A DNA stretch of 64,000 nucleotides from Aptenodytes patagonicus (lineage: Eukaryota; Chordata; Aves; Sphenisciformes; Spheniscidae). How positions within the stretch are numbered: position 1 is the first letter of the stretch; the number at the start of each line of letters is the position of its first letter. Below the pieces are notes generated by a model. That model had not been told where the DNA came from, did not search any database, and was given only the letters and a program-made list of their open reading frames with translations. The translations under genes and the position numbers were made by a program. The stretch spans positions 5,275,001 through 5,339,000 of the forward strand of contig NC_134970.1 of the NCBI RefSeq assembly GCF_965638725.1. The letters are read 5' to 3'. Shown piece by piece: positions 60,301 through 64,000 of the stretch.

Positions 60301-63300
60301 AGTGTCTGTTTGTAAAGACCAACTGTCCTAGTGTTCGTACGGCATCTGAGGACACGTTTCAATGAAGAGGAATCAGCTACTTGAAGGAAAAAAAAAAAAA
60401 AATCATGTTCACATTTCATGAAAGGAGCTTGAAAAACACCTACTCGACAGAGCCGGTGACTCAGGCCAAAGCTTAAAATGCTTTAAAATCAGCACAAGAA
60501 ACAGAGGGGGTGTATGACCCTGACAGACACTGTTAGTCAAAGAAGCAATGATCTTAGCCGAGGTGCCTATGAGATGACCCACACTGGCACATAACTGATG
60601 TACATTCCTTTCATTACGGTTTTTTTTCCCCCTTGCGTAGTTTACATACTTACAAATACAAAATTGAGTGATAAAAAATCACTCAGCCATTAAGTGAACA
60701 TCCAAAATTCCATAAATAGGCTAGTCAGAAATATTCTTGCTGTTTATATTAAGAATGTACGATAAGCATTTATATGGACACAATTTCTTTGTGCCTGTCT
60801 CACAAAACGTACAGATGTTTATCTTGAAATACTACTTACTTGTTATTCCTGCATTTATTTCTGAGTTTATTATCTAAGCAATTTTTTATTTGGAAAGTGA
60901 AGCCTTCATCGTAAACAATCTGTGTAAGTTCTGGCAGCTAATTAGATCTGTGGAGTTGCAGCTTTATGGGACGTATTTATTAGGTTCTTCCAGATGCAAG
61001 TGGGAAAGAAAAAGCAGATGAAGCAATGTTTGGGTTTTTTTTTTTTTCTTAGGAGACACTACAAAATTATCAGGATTTTTTAAGAGACACAACACTTGCC
61101 ACGTTTTGGACACCACCTAGAAACCTTTCAGTGCAGAGCTTTGAAAATATCTACAGCCTTTTAGAAAACCATACACTTATTTTAACCTATAGGAAAAAGA
61201 ATCTGTTTTCATATTTAACCTTTTCACGTTCTAGGTAGCAGACTAAACAAGTAATTTTCAGGTTTTAAGTACGTGATAATGGGAGAGAAGAAAACCATAG
61301 AAAATTATAAAAATATCTGAGAACTCTAGTGAGATACTGTACGAAGGATGGTAATACCTTTTCATATTTCCACGTCTGACTCCTGCCCGAGCAACCAGGG
61401 AAAGCGTTCCTAATCCTCTGCGGTTTCCCGTATCGTGGGTCAGTGGAGTGTTGGCCGGTAACACGATTATGGCTCTTTTTCTTTTCCCAACTAAGAGAAA
61501 CAAGACGTGAAAGAGAAAGATTGAAGACCAAAATAGCCAGTACCAACTCGTTTTTGCCCCGAACGGATGAACCCTCGCTGCACTAACTGCAGTTACGTTC
61601 AAGGCCGTCAGCATTCCCGCACTGTGGAAACGTCAGAGTTTCTGAGCGAATGTGGCATACGGGATGGTTTGCCCGATTTCTCTCCGCGAGGCCGTTTTCT
61701 GAGCACGTGGGTTTATACAGCTTTTAACGCAACGTTCAGCCAAAGTGCTGCTTCACAACGGATTCACTCAGCACTTCGACTGATTGCTAACTCCCTTTTT
61801 GTCGGATTGCGCGCTATTAAATAATACTGGAAAGGTTAGTGTGTATCTTCAACCCTCATTGATTTTCTGTTAAATGAGAGTGAGTTAGCTCCTTTTAGCC
61901 AAGTTTGGTTGGAAAAATAAAAATTCTTCCACCATCAACCATCGTTTCAGATCTGTCTTCAGAACACTTCACCTGAAAAAGGGTTTTAAAACTGTGATTT
62001 GCGTGTTGAGATTTAAAAAAGAACATCGCCGAGGTGCTAGTGCCGAGTGCCTGTGTCGCCTCTCTGAAGCTGGTGGGGCTGAACAGGGTAATATATACTC
62101 CACACAAACCGAGGGTCTTAGAAAGTGCAGCTGAGCACTTGCAAATCCAGCTGAAATAAACTGCAGCTGCTGCTAATCGCTTTGATATCAGGCTTTTAAC
62201 CTTTAACGCGCACAGGTCCTTTTTAGCAATTGCATTAATTTCAACAATTCTGAAGAAAATGGCCACAGAACCACCAGCTGAAGCACAGATACAAACATTA
62301 CTCATTTTTTGCGGCTTAATGAATCAACAAACAAAAAAGGTCAGTTCTCAATTCCACATGATGATTTTCTCCCCTTTTCAAGTATGTTTTATACACTTGA
62401 ATGAAGATGAACAAAATTATAATCCGATTGAAGGTGCCCAGCTCTGTTTCAGCTGTCTTGGCTGCTCCTTTCATTTGAAGCGACAGGGCTGGTTTTGAAC
62501 TTGCACCCTTTAAAAACTGGGAGAGCGAAGAAATTGAATTAAGTTGTGCCTCTGGGATTGGAGATAAGTTCAGAATGTTTTTTCAAGCAACGCCATTAGT
62601 TCCACAGCTCTATTATAAAAGCAAATGATGGATAACTTGTTTTGATGATCTAACACGTGGCCCCCAATCTTTGGAGATGTCCGTACATCGCTTTGCGCAC
62701 GAGTCATCCTGCTGAACTTAACAGGGCTATTCACATGCTTGACATTAAGCACGTATGCAAATCTTTGCAAGACTGGAACCTCATGTGATTATAAGAAGCC
62801 AATTCCAGTGTGAATCTAAGAGTACAGAGTTTCAAAACTGCGGTCAAAATGAAAGAGTTTGCAAAAGTTTGTCATATTTAAAAAAAAAAAAAAAAAAAGA
62901 CACCAAAAATGCTAGAGAAAAAACCCAAACAAAACCTGCTGTTAAAATCAAAAGCTCTCACATAAAGAAGGAAAACGATAGTGAAGCTGCTCATCAGTTA
63001 TTGAAGTGATTTTATTTACTGTATAACCGTCTTCCCAACACTCAACTCGGAAGCAAAAACACCTATCGATTTCTTTTTTTTTTAATCCTTCATGGATAGG
63101 ACCGTGCTGTTGCCTAGCTGTTCTTTTGAGGTTAGGCGAGATCCTGTGTAAATCAGCGAGTATTGGGACTTTATTTCTAAATCTTTGATATGTTCTTTTT
63201 CATGCGGGACAAGAATAGAATATACTACTGAGTTGTGATGTGTTAATTACAATAGATTCTTTGAAAAGCATACACAGAAAGGAGTACCGAGATGTTGACA

Positions 63301-64000
63301 TGCAAGACTGTTCAGCATTAAATAACATGTTTTCCCATGCTTCTAAGGCTTCAACAAGCTCTGCTCCAACCCAAGTACTTTGCAAAACAGACTCGTCATA
63401 GACTGGCTGCTCCGATTCCACGGTTAACATACGTTAAAAGACAAAAGATCTATAGTTGGACTGTAGATGAGGGAAAATAGCATTTACTTTTTCCTTTGAA
63501 AACAATTCGGTTAATTCTATAAATTCAGATGGTAATATTATGCAATACTCTGCACGATCGTGAGTGGGAGGTGGAGCGTACATATGCCCAAGTATTTGGT
63601 ATGCTCTATAGAAAATAAGCGTAGGAGCCTCTGCAGTTCCCATCTCACCACTTCTCTCTGTCGCAAACATAACTTCTTCCTTGCTCATTCCTCTCAGTCC
63701 CTCTCCCGCTGTCCTTCCACCCCGTCACACCTCCGCACGTTAGGAGGCCATCTGGACCTGAAGTTATCAGACTAGAAAATAAATACGGGCTCTTATTATT
63801 CCCATCGTTTGTTGGATGTTGCTTCTTTGGGTTAACGGTGGCGGAGACAAGGCTACAGGCTCTCTGGGCGTGCAGCTGGGTTGGACTCTGGCGCCTGGCA
63901 ATGCTCCTGCACATTTTGGGGGGCCCCTGTGCCTCCTGCAAAAAAGCGGGTGGAGGATGAAGGCACCCCAATGAGCCCGGGGCAATAATCCAAGCTGCTC
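57316..64000. other. intergenic region without a supported gene
   Basis: About 6.7 kb to the right edge. No exon of BRPF3, the next gene in the human order, is recognised. Several minus-strand ORFs of 99-140 codons occur (57752-58051, 59464-59886, 60009-60419, 61895-62305, and the in-frame pair 63434-63688 and 63200-63430), but none shows a known domain and none is linked by obvious splice sites. There is an A tract at 62880-62898. Confidence 0.45.
62880..62898. repeat. poly(A) tract, 19 bp
   Basis: Uninterrupted A run in intergenic DNA. No retroposon body is recognised beside it. Confidence 0.8.

Noticed and set aside
57316-64000. BRPF3, the next gene in the human order
   Set aside because: No PHD, bromodomain or PWWP coding segment is recognisable on either strand. 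The gene, if conserved in place, lies beyond the window.

Overview
The window is vertebrate nuclear DNA, and I read it as bird. Small exons sit in moderate AT-rich introns with GT-AG splice sites, and one promoter is a CpG island. An endogenous retroviral LTR near 57 kb has the ends and internal signature of a common avian LTR family. The gene order SLC26A8 (minus strand), MAPK14 (plus), MAPK13 (plus) is the conserved vertebrate block known from human 6p21.31. I cannot name the species.

Layout. (1) 1-9.4 kb: ten minus-strand exons of SLC26A8, an SLC26-family anion transporter. They cover the N-terminal region and much of the membrane domain; the rest of the gene, including the STAS domain, lies off the left edge. 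(2) 9.4-11.7 kb: spacer with no recognised gene. (3) 11.7-12.65 kb: a strong CpG island holding two TCTCGCGAGA palindromes and MAPK14 exon 1. (4) 12.5-38.9 kb: complete MAPK14 (p38 alpha). Twelve exons make a 360-residue kinase; there is one extra mutually exclusive exon (9a/9b) and a 3'UTR of about 2.36 kb with a poly(A) signal. (5) 38.9-41.4 kb: spacer becoming GC-richer. (6) 41.5-53.5 kb: complete MAPK13 (p38 delta), 12 exons, 365 residues. (7) 53.5-64 kb: 3' flank, an internally deleted LTR retrovirus at 56205-57315, then about 6.7 kb with no gene I can support, though with a run of minus-strand ORFs.

How the genes relate. MAPK14 and MAPK13 are tandem paralogues. All 11 intron positions and phases are shared, and the only internal coding exons that differ in size are 4 and 11, by 3 bp each. 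Both encode TGY-activated stress MAP kinases downstream of MKK3/MKK6. Their promoters look different: CpG island without a clear TATA for MAPK14, TATA-like and not island-like for MAPK13. SLC26A8 is transcribed away from MAPK14.

The most interesting signal is in splicing. The intron after exon 8 in both kinases starts with the U12-type (minor spliceosome) donor GTATCCTTT, and U12-like branch sites lie 14-15 nt before each candidate acceptor. In MAPK14 two alternative 80-bp exons both use this donor. The first of them ends in an ordinary U2 donor, so 9a cannot be joined to 9b without mixing spliceosomes. This gives a readable mechanism for mutual exclusion. I saw no CRISPR, operon or other prokaryotic system, and no new multi-gene system.
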